Positions 10,107 to 19,623 of a stretch of 64,000 nucleotides of DNA are shown piece after piece. The translations under genes and the position numbers were made by a program. The notes below the pieces were generated by a model. It worked only from the letters and a program-made list of their open reading frames with translations. It made no database searches and had not been told where the DNA came from. Each line of letters begins with the position of its first letter. Positions within the stretch are counted from its first letter, which is position 1. Origin of the DNA: Candidatus Nitrotoga sp. MKT (GTDB taxonomy: Bacteria; Pseudomonadota; Gammaproteobacteria; Burkholderiales; Gallionellaceae); the NCBI GenBank assembly GCA_003402345.1, contig QFXH01000006.1, positions 62,001-126,000 of the forward strand, written 5' to 3'.

Positions 10107-11174
10107 TTATTTCCCTAAAATAGCCCAATGCATTTCATGTAATGGCACTATTTTTTTTGCGGCTCCCAGCTTAATGGCTTCTTTGGGCATACCAAATACA
10201 ACACACGTCGCTTCATCTTGCGCCACCGTGGGCGCACCTGCGTCCAGCATTTCTTTCAGGCCCCGCGCGCCATCGTCACCCATGCCAGTCATGATGATGC
10301 CGGTGGCATTTTTTCCCGCAAACTTGGCTACCGAGCGGAACAGTACGTCCACTGACGGGCGGTGGCGGTTCACCAAGGGGCCGTCCACTACTTCAACATG
10401 GTAATACGCGCCACTGCGCTTTAACAGCATGTGCTTACCACCAGGCGCAATCAGGGCGAGACCTGGCATAACGCGGTCGTTATTTTTAGCTTCTCTCACT
10501 TCAATTTGGCACAGGCCGTTGAGGCGTGAAGCAAATAAGGCAGTAAATTTTTCCGGCATATGCTGCACGATGACAATGCCGGGGCAGACTCGCGGTAGTG
10601 CTGTGAGCACGGCTTCCAGTGCCTGTGTGCCTCCGGTCGAGGTGCCGATGGCAACAATGCGTTCGGTAGTTTGCGCCATGGAGTGGGCAGTGGCTGCTGG
10701 GAGAATAGCATCGGCATTCAGTTTTTCCGCCACTTGCGGTAACGGTGTCGCCGCCCTGATCGTGCGCCTGACGTTGGCCTGGGCTGCCGCCCTGACTGCA
10801 CCTACTAGGTCGTTTGATGATTCTTGCAAAAAATTTTTTAACCCGACTTTGGGTTTGGTAATAATTTCAACTGCGCCAGCGGCAAGCGCTTGCATGGTGG
10901 TTTCCGCGCCTTTTTCCGTGAGGGTGGAGCAGATCACCACCGGTGTGGGGTGTTCGGCCATGATCTTTTTGAGGAAGGTGATGCCGTCCATGCGCGGCAT
11001 TTCTACGTCCAGCACGATGACATCCGGCCATTCGCGGGTCATTTTTTCCATGGCAAAGATGGGGTCAGATGCCGCGCCAATTACTTGAATGTCCGGTTCC
11101 TGATCCAATACCGCCTGTAGTACTTGGCGCACGACCGCCGAGTCATCAACCAATAACACTTTAATTTTTTTCAT
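10107..11174 (-). CDS. cheB: Chemotaxis methylesterase/glutamine deamidase CheB
   Basis: Removes methyl groups from chemoreceptors and deamidates their glutamines. Of 355 residues, the receiver domain covers 1-125 with D56 as phospho-acceptor ([11 protein letters not shown]). A linker follows, then the catalytic domain (about 170-350) with the Ser-His-Asp triad: S179 in IGTSTGG, H205 in VQHMPEKF, and the Asp of [11 protein letters not shown]. It is the last gene of the cheR-cheD-cheB set, 16 bases after cheD. Confidence 0.97.
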   Translation of the reverse strand: MKKIKVLLVDDSAVVRQVLQAVLDQEPDIQVIGAASDPIFAMEKMTREWPDVIVLDVEMPRMDGITFLKKIMAEHPTPVVICSTLTEKGAETTMQALAAGAVEIITKPKVGLKNFLQESSNDLVGAVRAAAQANVRRTIRAATPLPQVAEKLNADAILPAATAHSMAQTTERIVAIGTSTGGTQALEAVLTALPRVCPGIVIVQHMPEKFTALFASRLNGLCQIEVREAKNNDRVMPGLALIAPGGKHMLLKRSGAYYHVEVVDGPLVNRHRPSVDVLFRSVAKFAGKNATGIIMTGMGDDGARGLKEMLDAGAPTVAQDEATCVVFGMPKEAIKLGAAKKIVPLHEMHWAILGK

Positions 11175-11190
11175 TTATTTATGCCTTTAA

Positions 11191-11718
11191 TCATGCCTGG
11201 ATTACGCCGGGTTTGCGTACCCAGACATTGCCGTTATTAATATCAAATATGATCTGCCGATGGCTATTCCCGCCCAGGTCTTCGGCTGCAACAACGAATC
11301 CATGCGATGCGGCAAGCGAGCGGGCAGCAGTCATGTTTTTGCAGGAGATGTTCATGCATGCATTGATCGTATCAATGCAGTTGTTACGGTCACATTGGTT
11401 CCTTTTTATGCCGGAAAACATGTTGCCTGCCCCAAATAATTTCACGGTATATTCTGAGGGGTGTGTTTTGGCTGCACGAATTTCCCGCTCGAACATTTGC
11501 ATGGCTTCCTTTGCGTAACGCCCATCAAGGGAAGCTCCTGAGGTGTTTTCCCGGGAAGGCAGCAGGTAGTGGCACATGCCACCAATCAGTTTTGTCGGGT
11601 GCCACATCGTGATCGATACACACGATCCAAGAAGCGTGCGAAGACGGGTGTTCGTGTCACCGAAATAAAAATCGCCAGGCTGCAAGAATATCTCGATGAC
11701 ATGCTTTGACTGCTTCAT
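11191..11718 (-). CDS. cheD: Chemoreceptor glutamine deamidase CheD
   Basis: Deamidates receptor glutamines and in some species binds CheC. The 175 residues include the family motif LGSCVSITMWHP with the catalytic Cys, then GGMCHYLLPS with the catalytic His, and FGAGNMF. The start overlaps the cheR stop by four bases (ATGA), which supports translational coupling. No cheC gene is visible in the window. Confidence 0.96.
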   Translation of the reverse strand: MKQSKHVIEIFLQPGDFYFGDTNTRLRTLLGSCVSITMWHPTKLIGGMCHYLLPSRENTSGASLDGRYAKEAMQMFEREIRAAKTHPSEYTVKLFGAGNMFSGIKRNQCDRNNCIDTINACMNISCKNMTAARSLAASHGFVVAAEDLGGNSHRQIIFDINNGNVWVRKPGVIQA

Positions 11719-12521
11719 GGCTTGCGGTATATAGACGGGGAAACTAACTTTAGGGCATCGGTGATTCCGTTGAGGCTTTCAGAATGGCTGACAATAAAGT
11801 ATCCGCCCGGTTTCAACATCGGCAACATGCGCGCTACAACTTGGCGTTTTGTATCCATGTCGAAGTAGATCATGACATTACGCAGGAAAATAACGTCAAA
11901 TTCGCCCAGCTTCGGTAGCGTTGTGTTCAGGTTGATTTGCATGAATTGCATGCGGCTGCGCAGGTTGCGCTCAATCATGAACGTGCCTTCTTGGGTGCCC
12001 GTGCCTTTCAGGCAATGCTTGGAGAGTAGGGATTGCGGAATGTTGTGCGCCCGTTCCATGTCGTAGTGGCCCGAGCGGGCTTTTTCGAGAACGCGGGTGC
12101 TGATGTCGGATGCGACGATTTCCCAAGGGGTGTTAGGCAAGCCGTCGGCAAGTGTCATGGCGAGGCTGTATGGTTCTTCGCCGGAGGAGCTGGCCGCACT
12201 CCATAAACGAAATGTTTTGCCCGCTTGTGCTTTGGGCAAAATTTGCCCCCGCAGAAAATCAAAATGTTTGGGTTCGCGAAAAAAATAGGTTTCGTTGGTG
12301 GTGAGCAGGTCCAGTGCGATCTGTAATTCCGCCGCTTCGGTATTTTGAGTAATCAGCCGAAAATAATCTCCGTAGCTGTTTAAATCATGGTGCTTCAGCC
12401 GCTTGGATAGCCGCCCTGAAACCAATGCTTTCTTTGCGTCGGAGAGATTAATCCCGGCGGTGCGATGTAACCATGAACGGAACTGGTTAAATTCATCATC
12501 TCTTAGCGTGGCGGTATGCAT
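11715..12521 (-). CDS. cheR: Chemotaxis methyltransferase CheR
   Basis: SAM-dependent methyltransferase for receptor glutamates. The 268 residues have the N-terminal helical domain (about 5-70) and the SAM-binding domain with the diagnostic SAASSSGEEPYSLAM and the NVMIYFD segment. No receptor in this window ends in the CheR-tethering pentapeptide (NWETF-like), so CheR probably acts without tethering. It is separated from the upstream PAS-MCP by 172 bases that contain a perfect dyad (AAACGATT-TT-AATCGTTT, 12622-12639) of unknown role. Confidence 0.97.
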   Translation of the reverse strand: MHTATLRDDEFNQFRSWLHRTAGINLSDAKKALVSGRLSKRLKHHDLNSYGDYFRLITQNTEAAELQIALDLLTTNETYFFREPKHFDFLRGQILPKAQAGKTFRLWSAASSSGEEPYSLAMTLADGLPNTPWEIVASDISTRVLEKARSGHYDMERAHNIPQSLLSKHCLKGTGTQEGTFMIERNLRSRMQFMQINLNTTLPKLGEFDVIFLRNVMIYFDMDTKRQVVARMLPMLKPGGYFIVSHSESLNGITDALKLVSPSIYRKP

Positions 12522-12693
12522 AGTTTTGTTGTTCTACAGTTTGTTATAAACGTTTGGCTTACCTGAAATGGGCAAAACCACCCGAGTGGCGGGTACATGA
12601 TGGGTTAAGCTTGGTACGATTAAACGATTTTAATCGTTTGCATCCAAACTGCGCTTACTCCTACCACTCCGATATATATTGCATGCACTGGCA

Positions 12694-14253
12694 TTAACCA
12701 GCCCGATGCCCAGCAAGATTTCTATCCTTGAAAAATCCCATGACCTGATGCAACAGATGTGCCTGACTGTGGACCTCTTCTGAGGTCGCGGCTAACTGCT
12801 CAGACGCCGAAGCATTTTGTTGCGTGATCTGACTCATCTGCGACATGGCAGTATTAATCTGGGCAGCACCACTCGATTGCTCTTCCGAAGCGGCGGTAAT
12901 CTCCTGCACCAAGTCTGAGGTTTTGTTGATTGCCGGTACCATATCATTCAACAACTTACCTGCCGATTCGGCTTTCTGCACACTTCCAGATGCCAGTTCG
13001 TCAATTTCTTTCGCTGCAATCTGGCTGCGCTCGGCCAGTTTACGCACTTCCGCCGCCACCACAGCAAAGCCTTTTCCATGCTCACCAGCACGTGCAGCTT
13101 CGATTGCGGCATTTAAGGCCAGCAAATTAGTCTGATAAGCAATGTCGTCCACGATGCCAATTTTCGCCGCAATCTGTTTCATCGCAAGCAATGTTTCTGT
13201 GACCGCTTTTCCTCCATCGACCGCCTGTTTAGATGCCTGCATAGCCATGTCATCTGTAATCTTGGCGTTCTCGCTGTTCTGCGAAATTGAAGCGCTAATT
13301 TGCTCAACTGAGGCAGAAGTCTCTTCCACGCTCGCTGCTTGCTCGCTGGATGATTGACTCAGGCTTTGCGCCGTCGCGCTCATTTCTTCAGAAGCTGATG
13401 ACAACACGTTAGTCGCACCGCGAATATCAGAAACAATGCTAGCGATGTTTCCGGCCATGGTATTAATCGCATGCATCAGACGTCCAATTTCAGTATGATT
13501 ACCCGCCGATTTCAGCAACTGAACGTCCCCAGAAGCAATGACTTGGCAAGCCCGCACCGCATCGTCAAGCGGGCGCAACAATTTGTAAAGCAGGGACCAC
13601 CATATCAATCCTACAGCTGCCAATGTGGCGGCAATAATCATGCCCAACCACACTGTAGCGGCGCCCCCCGCCGCCCCTTGGCTCATCTGCAACAACCGCC
13701 CCCCGCCCAGGATAACGACCATGCCAATAAAAATACAGGCAGCCGATATTCGAGCCTTGAGGCTGGATTCACTGATAGCCGCCAGGCAACCGCGCCAGCC
13801 GGTTGAAACGATTTGTCCTTCTTTGACCGTGATACCTCTTGCGGTTCCCTCACGAAACTGGCGGTAAACTCGCTCCGCACGCTCCACCTGTGCACGGGTT
13901 GGCTTTGTGCGCAAGGACATGTACCCGGTAATTTTTCCGTTTTCATAAATAGGGTTGGCGTTCGCCTCTATCCAGTAATAATCGCCATTCTTGCACCGAT
14001 TTTTGACCATCCCGCGCCACGGCTTTCCAGCTTTTAATGTTTTCCACAAATCGCCGAACGCCGCTGGCGGCATATCTGGGTGACGCACAATATTATGATG
14101 GGTACCCATTAAATCTTCCGCCGAAAATCCACTAATCTCCATGAAAGTGCTGTTGACGTAAGTAATTTGTCCCTTGGTATCCGTTTTTGAAACGATGTAT
14201 TCACCATCTTTGAGATGACGCTCAACGTTAGTTACTGGCATATTTACGCGCAT
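12694..14253 (-). CDS. PAS-containing chemoreceptor (Aer-like)
   Basis: Energy or redox taxis receptor. I place the start at ATG 14253, which has AGGGGA six bases upstream; an in-frame GTG/ATG farther upstream has no better site. About 519 residues: PAS domain (about 20-120, with [13 protein letters not shown] and [16 protein letters not shown], typical of Aer), two adjacent membrane segments (about 165-215) without a periplasmic domain, HAMP, and a full MCP signalling domain with the hairpin tip [20 protein letters not shown]. The PAS motif suggests FAD binding as in Aer, but the cofactor is inferred. Confidence 0.93.
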   Translation of the reverse strand: MRVNMPVTNVERHLKDGEYIVSKTDTKGQITYVNSTFMEISGFSAEDLMGTHHNIVRHPDMPPAAFGDLWKTLKAGKPWRGMVKNRCKNGDYYWIEANANPIYENGKITGYMSLRTKPTRAQVERAERVYRQFREGTARGITVKEGQIVSTGWRGCLAAISESSLKARISAACIFIGMVVILGGGRLLQMSQGAAGGAATVWLGMIIAATLAAVGLIWWSLLYKLLRPLDDAVRACQVIASGDVQLLKSAGNHTEIGRLMHAINTMAGNIASIVSDIRGATNVLSSASEEMSATAQSLSQSSSEQAASVEETSASVEQISASISQNSENAKITDDMAMQASKQAVDGGKAVTETLLAMKQIAAKIGIVDDIAYQTNLLALNAAIEAARAGEHGKGFAVVAAEVRKLAERSQIAAKEIDELASGSVQKAESAGKLLNDMVPAINKTSDLVQEITAASEEQSSGAAQINTAMSQMSQITQQNASASEQLAATSEEVHSQAHLLHQVMGFFKDRNLAGHRAG

Positions 14254-14334
14254 AGTATTTCCCCTATTTAAATGTATAGCATTGTTCAGCCACAAAGATT
14301 TCTTTCAACTTTGTGAAGAACGCCTAACCTTCAC

Positions 14335-14361
14335 ATATCGGTCCTGTCGCAGTATTTTTTA
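14335..14361 (-). promoter_or_regulatory. Candidate sigma-28 promoter for PAS-MCP-cheRDB
   Basis: Read on the minus strand: -35 TAAAAAAT, an 11-base spacer, -10 ACCGATAT, compared with the sigma-28 (FliA) consensus TAAAGTTT-N11-GCCGATAA. It is 82 bases upstream of the receptor ATG at 14253. A dyad CCTGTCGC/GCGACAGG (14343-14375) overlaps the spacer and -35 and might be the end hairpin of the cheW transcript. Confidence 0.5.
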
Positions 14362-14422
14362 ACACTGGCGACAGGGCATATACAGTCAGTAATCAACCAC
14401 CTTCACTAACTATAGTGGTCAG

Positions 14423-14974
14423 TTATTGCTGGCCTATGCTTAACACTTCAGAACTTACCTCTATCCCATTTGCCCCTGAAAGCATGGCCATTTCATCCAC
14501 CGACAGCACACGGTCAGCGTTGAGTATGATGACGAATTGGCCATCCACTTTACCCATGCCACTAATAAAGTCAGCCCGGATTCTGGCACCAAAACTCGGT
14601 GCAGGCTCAATGTCAGCGGCAGGTATTTCCAGCACTTCTGATACCGAATCCACGACCACTCCAACATCCTGCTTTTCGTCATCCCCTTCAACTTCAATGA
14701 TGACGATACAGCTGCGCCGCGTGACTTCGGATGCGGTGCGGCCAAAGCGGGCCGACATATCTACCACCGGCACCACTGCACCCCGCAGGTTAATCACTCC
14801 ACGGATAAAGTCCGGCATCATGGGTACGGTAGTAAGGTTGCCGTATTCAATGATTTCCTTGATGCCAAGGATACTGATAGCAAACATCTCGCCACCGATC
14901 AAAAAAGTGAGATATTGCCCCTTGTCTTGCTGCAAGACAGCCGCATAAATTTCATTTTTAGCTAGTGCGCCCAT
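14423..14974 (-). CDS. cheW: Chemotaxis coupling protein CheW
   Basis: Adaptor that links chemoreceptors to CheA. It has 183 residues with the SH3-like double-barrel pattern: YLTFLIGGEMFAISILGIKE, GVINLRGAVVPVVDMSARFG with the conserved NLRG-x-x-x-P, and VGVVVDSVSEVL. The SD AGGAGA precedes the ATG. It sits 12 bases after the upstream MCP. Confidence 0.97.
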   Translation of the reverse strand: MGALAKNEIYAAVLQQDKGQYLTFLIGGEMFAISILGIKEIIEYGNLTTVPMMPDFIRGVINLRGAVVPVVDMSARFGRTASEVTRRSCIVIIEVEGDDEKQDVGVVVDSVSEVLEIPAADIEPAPSFGARIRADFISGMGKVDGQFVIILNADRVLSVDEMAMLSGANGIEVSSEVLSIGQQ

Positions 14975-14986
14975 GGCTGTCTCCTA

Positions 14987-16627
14987 TTAGAATCGAGCAA
15001 ATTCAGCTTCATTTGGGATACCGGCAAGGGCATGCATAACAGCCTTCGCCTTGGCCGGACGCATAGCTTTACTGTTAGATGCCGCCACCTTGTTCACGGC
15101 AGCCTGACGCTGTTGGTTGCCAGCGGTATTTTCAACCTTAAAGAACCCCATCGTCTGTTGCAGTTGCTCCGCCTGACCGCTCATTTCTTCAGCGGTTGCA
15201 GCCAGCTCTTCAGATGCGGATGCATTCTGCTGGGTAATCTGGCTTAACTGACTCATGGCGGTATTAATCTGGCTTACGCCGGCAGATTGCTCTTCCGATG
15301 CGGCACTGATCTCTTGTACCAAGTCAGAGGTCTTGTTGATGGAAGGCACCATTTCGTCCAACAGCTTGCCAGCTTTCTCCGCCATCCCTACGCTGCTGGA
15401 GGCCAACTGGCCGATTTCCTGCGCCGCTACCTGGCTGCGTTCTGCCAGTTTACGCACCTCCGCTGCAACTACCGCGAAACCCTTACCGTGTTCACCCGCC
15501 CGGGCTGCTTCAATGGCAGCATTGAGCGCAAGCAAATTCGTCTGATAGGCAATGTCATCGATGATACTGATTTTTTTGGCAATTTCCTTCATGGCCGACA
15601 CTGTCTGCTGCACTGACTCGCCACCCTCGGTCGCCTCTTTGGCCGCCTTGCTCGCCATACCATCGGTAACCTTGGCATTTTCTGTATTTTGATTGATGGA
15701 AGCGCTCATCTGCTCGATCGAGGCACTGGTTTCTTCCACGCTGGCTGCCTGCTCACTAGTGGCCTGGCTCATGGATTGCGCGGTCGCACTTACTTCTTCA
15801 GAAGCACTGGAAAGACTATCCGAGGCACTACGTACTTCGGTAACAACCTGCGACAATTTACCCACCATGTTTTGCATAGCTGCAAGTAATTGGCCGGTTT
15901 CATCTTTAGACGTTACTTCGATCTTTGCGGTCAAATCACCTTCGGCCAGCCGGTTTGATGCATTCACGGCAATATTCAGAGGCTTGGTAATACTGCGGGT
16001 AACCCAAAAGCCAATACCTGTAGCCATTGCCAAGGCAATCCCTACCAGCGTCAGCATTAAATTGCGTGCCGTGTTATAGCTGTCGGCGGCTTCCTTGACG
16101 GCTACCTGAACCAAATCAGTTTGAAAATCGTTAAATTTACTCAAGCTGCTTTGATAAGCGCCCAAGATTGGGCGCAGTACATTAGTCAAATACGCTTGGG
16201 CCTCATCCTTCTTCCCTTCATTAATAATATTTATCAAGACCTTATAGCCATCAACATATTTGGCTCGGTTATCCATGACTTGCTGCAGCATCTCCTTTCC
16301 CTTCGGCAAGACAATTGTTTTTTGCAATTTCTCTACGCCTTCACCAATTTTATTTTTTGCTTCAGCAATAATTCCTTCTTGTTTCTTCATGTCATCGCGA
16401 TTATCAGAGAGCATCATGTTTCTTAGCGCGATGGCAATAGTAGCTGTTCCGCTCCTTATATCCGTCACGATACCCATTTTCATATATCGATCATTCACGA
16501 CAAGATTCAGCGTATCGTTTTGCTGCGAAAGCCGTGAAATAGCTAAAGCCGCAACAATTATCAGTAAAACCACCACCACGCCAAAACCCAATCCCAAACG
16601 CATACCTATCTTCAAATTATTAAACAT
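14987..16627 (-). CDS. Methyl-accepting chemotaxis protein, 4HB sensor type
   Basis: Transmembrane chemoreceptor of 546 residues. TM1 is about 10-31. A four-helix-bundle periplasmic sensor (about 32-187) follows, starting with RLSQQNDTLNLVVNDRYMKM. TM2 is about 188-208, then HAMP (ITKPLNIAVNASNRLAEGDL) and the MCP signalling domain with the conserved tip ([20 protein letters not shown]). The C-terminus (NEAEFARF) lacks a CheR-binding pentapeptide. The ligand cannot be inferred. Confidence 0.95.
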   Translation of the reverse strand: MFNNLKIGMRLGLGFGVVVVLLIIVAALAISRLSQQNDTLNLVVNDRYMKMGIVTDIRSGTATIAIALRNMMLSDNRDDMKKQEGIIAEAKNKIGEGVEKLQKTIVLPKGKEMLQQVMDNRAKYVDGYKVLINIINEGKKDEAQAYLTNVLRPILGAYQSSLSKFNDFQTDLVQVAVKEAADSYNTARNLMLTLVGIALAMATGIGFWVTRSITKPLNIAVNASNRLAEGDLTAKIEVTSKDETGQLLAAMQNMVGKLSQVVTEVRSASDSLSSASEEVSATAQSMSQATSEQAASVEETSASIEQMSASINQNTENAKVTDGMASKAAKEATEGGESVQQTVSAMKEIAKKISIIDDIAYQTNLLALNAAIEAARAGEHGKGFAVVAAEVRKLAERSQVAAQEIGQLASSSVGMAEKAGKLLDEMVPSINKTSDLVQEISAASEEQSAGVSQINTAMSQLSQITQQNASASEELAATAEEMSGQAEQLQQTMGFFKVENTAGNQQRQAAVNKVAASNSKAMRPAKAKAVMHALAGIPNEAEFARF

Positions 16628-16669
16628 AATTTATTCTCCACGTAAATACATTAAAAAAACTTGCTAAAT

Positions 16670-18874
16670 CTAAGAGCACGATAATTGATGAGGAGCTTGC
16701 CTGGTTGAAACATGCTGTGATTCTCGATTGACGGCCTGCTGAACCAACGATGGCACATCCAAAATCAGCGCCACTTCGCCACTACCAAGTATGGTGGAGC
16801 CACTGATGCCGCGCAGGGTGCTGAATATCTTGCCCAGTGGTTTGATTACGGTCTGGAATTCCCCCATTAACTCGTCGACCACCAGCCCCGCTTTTTGGCC
16901 TGCACAGGTCACCACAACCACGTTTTCGCGCCGCGCCCCAGCACCCTCGACTTCAAAATGCTCACGCAGCATGACAAAAGGCAACACCTCACCGCGCAAA
17001 TTGAGATAGCTGCGCTCACGTGTTAACTGGCGGTCAGTTTCAGTTAGCTCTATACATTCCTGCACCATATCCAACGGCACTATGTAGCTGGATTTACCTA
17101 CACCTACCAAGAAACCGTCGATAATCGCGAGGGTAAGTGGCAAACGAATACTGACTGTAGTACCTTGGCCTACCGTACTGTCCAGATCTACTGCGCCACG
17201 TAGTGCGGTGATGTTACGTTTAACCACATCCATCCCTACGCCTCGGCCTGAAAGATTGGTGATAGCTTCTGCAGTAGAGAAACCTGCCTCAAAAATCATA
17301 TTGTAGATTTCTTGATCAGACGGCGTTACGTTAGGGGCAATCAGCCCGCGATCCCTGGCCTTTTGCAGAATTCGATCACGGTTAAGACCTCCCCCATCAT
17401 CGACAATCTCAATCACGATGCTGCCCGAATCGTGATAAGCGTTAAGCCGCAGCGTACCTTTGGCTGACTTACCCCTAGCCTGTCGAATTGAAGCCGATTC
17501 GATACCGTGATCCATGGCGTTACGCACCAGATGCATAAGTGGATCGCCAATCTTTTCCACAACAGTCTTATCCAGCTCGGTATCAGCGCCGGTAATTATC
17601 AACTCAATATCCTTGCCCAGTTCGCGGCCTACATCGCGCACCACGCGCTGAAAGCGGTTGAAAGTTTCACCAATTGGAACCATGCGCAGGCGCAACGCGC
17701 CATCGCGGATTTCCTCCACCAGCCCCGACATTACCGAAGCGGCTTCCTGTAACGAGTTATCGCTCACACGCTGGGCAAGTAAACTGACACCGGCTCCAGC
17801 GATAACCAACTCACCCACCATATTGATCAATTCGTCCAATTTGTCTGCCTGCACGCGGATGTAGCGACTTTCCTTGTTTTTACTATCCTTGGATTGGGTT
17901 TGCTTATCCAAAGCAGCTTGCACGACCTCATGTTCAACCGAACGTTGCTCCACCAAAATTTCGCCCAAAGGTGTTGTCGAGCCATCAGGACGGGCGCTGG
18001 TTTGTTGTTCGCTTAACCCAGATTCAAGCTCTTGTTGGGTAAGCGCTCCTGTAGCCACTAAAATTTCACCCAAGCGTGTTTCACTTTCTGGCAACAAGCA
18101 AATTAATTCGATGTATTCCGTAAGTTTGCTGTGCGGTGGCAAAATGTGGACAAGGCTGCCTTCCCGCGCAAATTCAAATACTCCGGCGATAGTCGCTTTA
18201 TCGGCCTCTGATTTAAAATCAATTTCAAAACCGAGGTAGCACGATTCCGCATCCATTTCATCGGCAAGCGGCAGGGCGTCGAACATGGTGGTGATAGAAA
18301 CAATTTCTCCGAGAGTAGATAAATAGCGAAGGAAAGAAAGCGGGTCCATCCCATCTCTCATTACGTTCTGGCCAAAGCGCAAAGAGATATGCCAATTGTC
18401 CGTCTCTACCAAACCGCCACCGCTGGATTGCAATGGAATTTCTTCCTCAACTTGAACCGCATGGCCCATCCCAGAATTATCCTGGTAGGCCTGAAGCCGA
18501 ACACGCAAACCATTTTCCCGAACAATAGCTTCTGCATCCAATTGTTCGCCTTGGGCAGCAACAACATTAACCAAGTGCAACATGTGATCACCGCTTTCAA
18601 GCAGTACCGCGATCAGATTAGCCTCAATAACAACGTCTCCATCGCGTACCCTGTCCAACACATCTTCAACAATATGGGTAAAACTGACGATGGGATCCAA
18701 CCCAAACAAACCGGCTGATCCTTTAATAGTGTGCGCAGCGCGGAATATAGCGCCAATCGTGTCGGCATCATTCGGATCAACTTCAAGCCGCAACAGCGCG
18801 TCCTCCATATCTTGCAGAAGCTCGCGTGCTTCGGCGATGTAAGTTTGCAGTGCTTGATCGAGATCTAAACTCAT
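16670..18874 (-). CDS. cheA: Chemotaxis histidine kinase CheA with MshEN-like insert
   Basis: Central kinase that phosphorylates CheY and CheB. In 734 residues: P1 Hpt domain with phospho-His H48 (AAHTIKGSAG), a P2-like region (about 158-248), two 24-residue motifs at 267-290 and 302-325, P3 dimerisation (about 336-400), P4 ATPase (N-box HLVRNAMDHGIE, G boxes VDDGGG and GRGVGMDVV) and P5 CheW-like (about 585-715). The first 24-mer reads R-L-G-x2-L-x3-G-x-L-x4-L-x3-L-x2-Q, the pattern of the MshEN c-di-GMP-binding motif. The second keeps the spacing but has lost Arg1, Gly10 and Leu17. The start is two bases after the STAS gene. Confidence 0.96.
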   Translation of the reverse strand: MSLDLDQALQTYIAEARELLQDMEDALLRLEVDPNDADTIGAIFRAAHTIKGSAGLFGLDPIVSFTHIVEDVLDRVRDGDVVIEANLIAVLLESGDHMLHLVNVVAAQGEQLDAEAIVRENGLRVRLQAYQDNSGMGHAVQVEEEIPLQSSGGGLVETDNWHISLRFGQNVMRDGMDPLSFLRYLSTLGEIVSITTMFDALPLADEMDAESCYLGFEIDFKSEADKATIAGVFEFAREGSLVHILPPHSKLTEYIELICLLPESETRLGEILVATGALTQQELESGLSEQQTSARPDGSTTPLGEILVEQRSVEHEVVQAALDKQTQSKDSKNKESRYIRVQADKLDELINMVGELVIAGAGVSLLAQRVSDNSLQEAASVMSGLVEEIRDGALRLRMVPIGETFNRFQRVVRDVGRELGKDIELIITGADTELDKTVVEKIGDPLMHLVRNAMDHGIESASIRQARGKSAKGTLRLNAYHDSGSIVIEIVDDGGGLNRDRILQKARDRGLIAPNVTPSDQEIYNMIFEAGFSTAEAITNLSGRGVGMDVVKRNITALRGAVDLDSTVGQGTTVSIRLPLTLAIIDGFLVGVGKSSYIVPLDMVQECIELTETDRQLTRERSYLNLRGEVLPFVMLREHFEVEGAGARRENVVVVTCAGQKAGLVVDELMGEFQTVIKPLGKIFSTLRGISGSTILGSGEVALILDVPSLVQQAVNRESQHVSTRQAPHQLSCS

Positions 18875-18876
18875 TT

Positions 18877-19212
18877 TTATTGTCCTTTTTTCTCATTGCA
18901 AGAAAGTACTACCGGGTCGCCAAAATAGGGCGCCAAATTGCACATATCCAGCACATCCAGCACCGCACGGCTGTGCCCGGTTAATCGCAGGCTAGTACCG
19001 TGCCTTTCAGCTTCGCGCTTAGCCAAGATAAGAATTTGCAGACCAGCGCTATCCATTTCACTAACCTCTGATAAATCAATTTCCCGCTCACACGGCTGAG
19101 CCATATGGGTCATTAATTCATCCTTAATTTCAGCGGCAGTGTAGATAGTCATGTCGCCATCAATATGCAGTAAAGACTGTCCATCTTTATTTGTTGTTGA
19201 ACGGATAGGCAT
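18877..19212 (-). CDS. STAS-domain protein in che operon
   Basis: Anti-anti-sigma-like single-domain protein of 111 residues. The phospho-Ser loop segment is IDLSEVSEMDSAGLQIL, where SEMDSAG matches the usual D-S-(A/S)-G motif with its Ser conserved. Lies between cheY and cheA with two bases to cheA, so it belongs to the operon. Such STAS proteins are common beside CheA in proteobacteria, and their role there is not well defined. The SD AAGGAAA precedes the ATG. Confidence 0.9.
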   Translation of the reverse strand: MPIRSTTNKDGQSLLHIDGDMTIYTAAEIKDELMTHMAQPCEREIDLSEVSEMDSAGLQILILAKREAERHGTSLRLTGHSRAVLDVLDMCNLAPYFGDPVVLSCNEKKGQ

Positions 19213-19245
19213 GATATTTCCTTATGTAGTCCTCATTGCCAATCT

Positions 19246-19614
19246 TCATGGCAATATCAATTTAGCCACGGCGGTAAGCATTTGCGCCGGTTGGAACGGT
19301 TTAACGACCCAAGCCTTGGCACCTGCTGCCTGCCCTTCCTGTTTCTTTCCTTCCTGAGACTCAGTGGTGAGCATGATGATCGGCGTGAACTTGTAATTAG
19401 GCAGTTTTTTAACTTCTTTGACGAAGGTAATCCCATCCATGTTGGGCATGTTCACATCGCTGATAATGAGATGAATTTTTTGCCCATTAAGTTTTGTCAG
19501 GGCATCCTTGCCATCACATCCCTCAATCACGTCATAACCTGCACCTTTTAATGCGATGCTGACGACCTGCCTCACACTTGCGGAATCGTCAACTATCAAT
19601 ATTGCCTTACCCAT
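19246..19614 (-). CDS. cheY: Chemotaxis response regulator CheY
   Basis: Single receiver domain of 122 residues; when phosphorylated by CheA it would bind the flagellar switch. Acidic pair VDDS, phospho-acceptor D53 (IISDVNMPNMDG), Thr in LTTES and Lys in VVKPFQP are all present. The SD AGGAGGGG is strong. No cheZ gene is visible in the window. Confidence 0.95.
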   Translation of the reverse strand: MGKAILIVDDSASVRQVVSIALKGAGYDVIEGCDGKDALTKLNGQKIHLIISDVNMPNMDGITFVKEVKKLPNYKFTPIIMLTTESQEGKKQEGQAAGAKAWVVKPFQPAQMLTAVAKLILP

Positions 19615-19623
19615 ACTCCCCTC

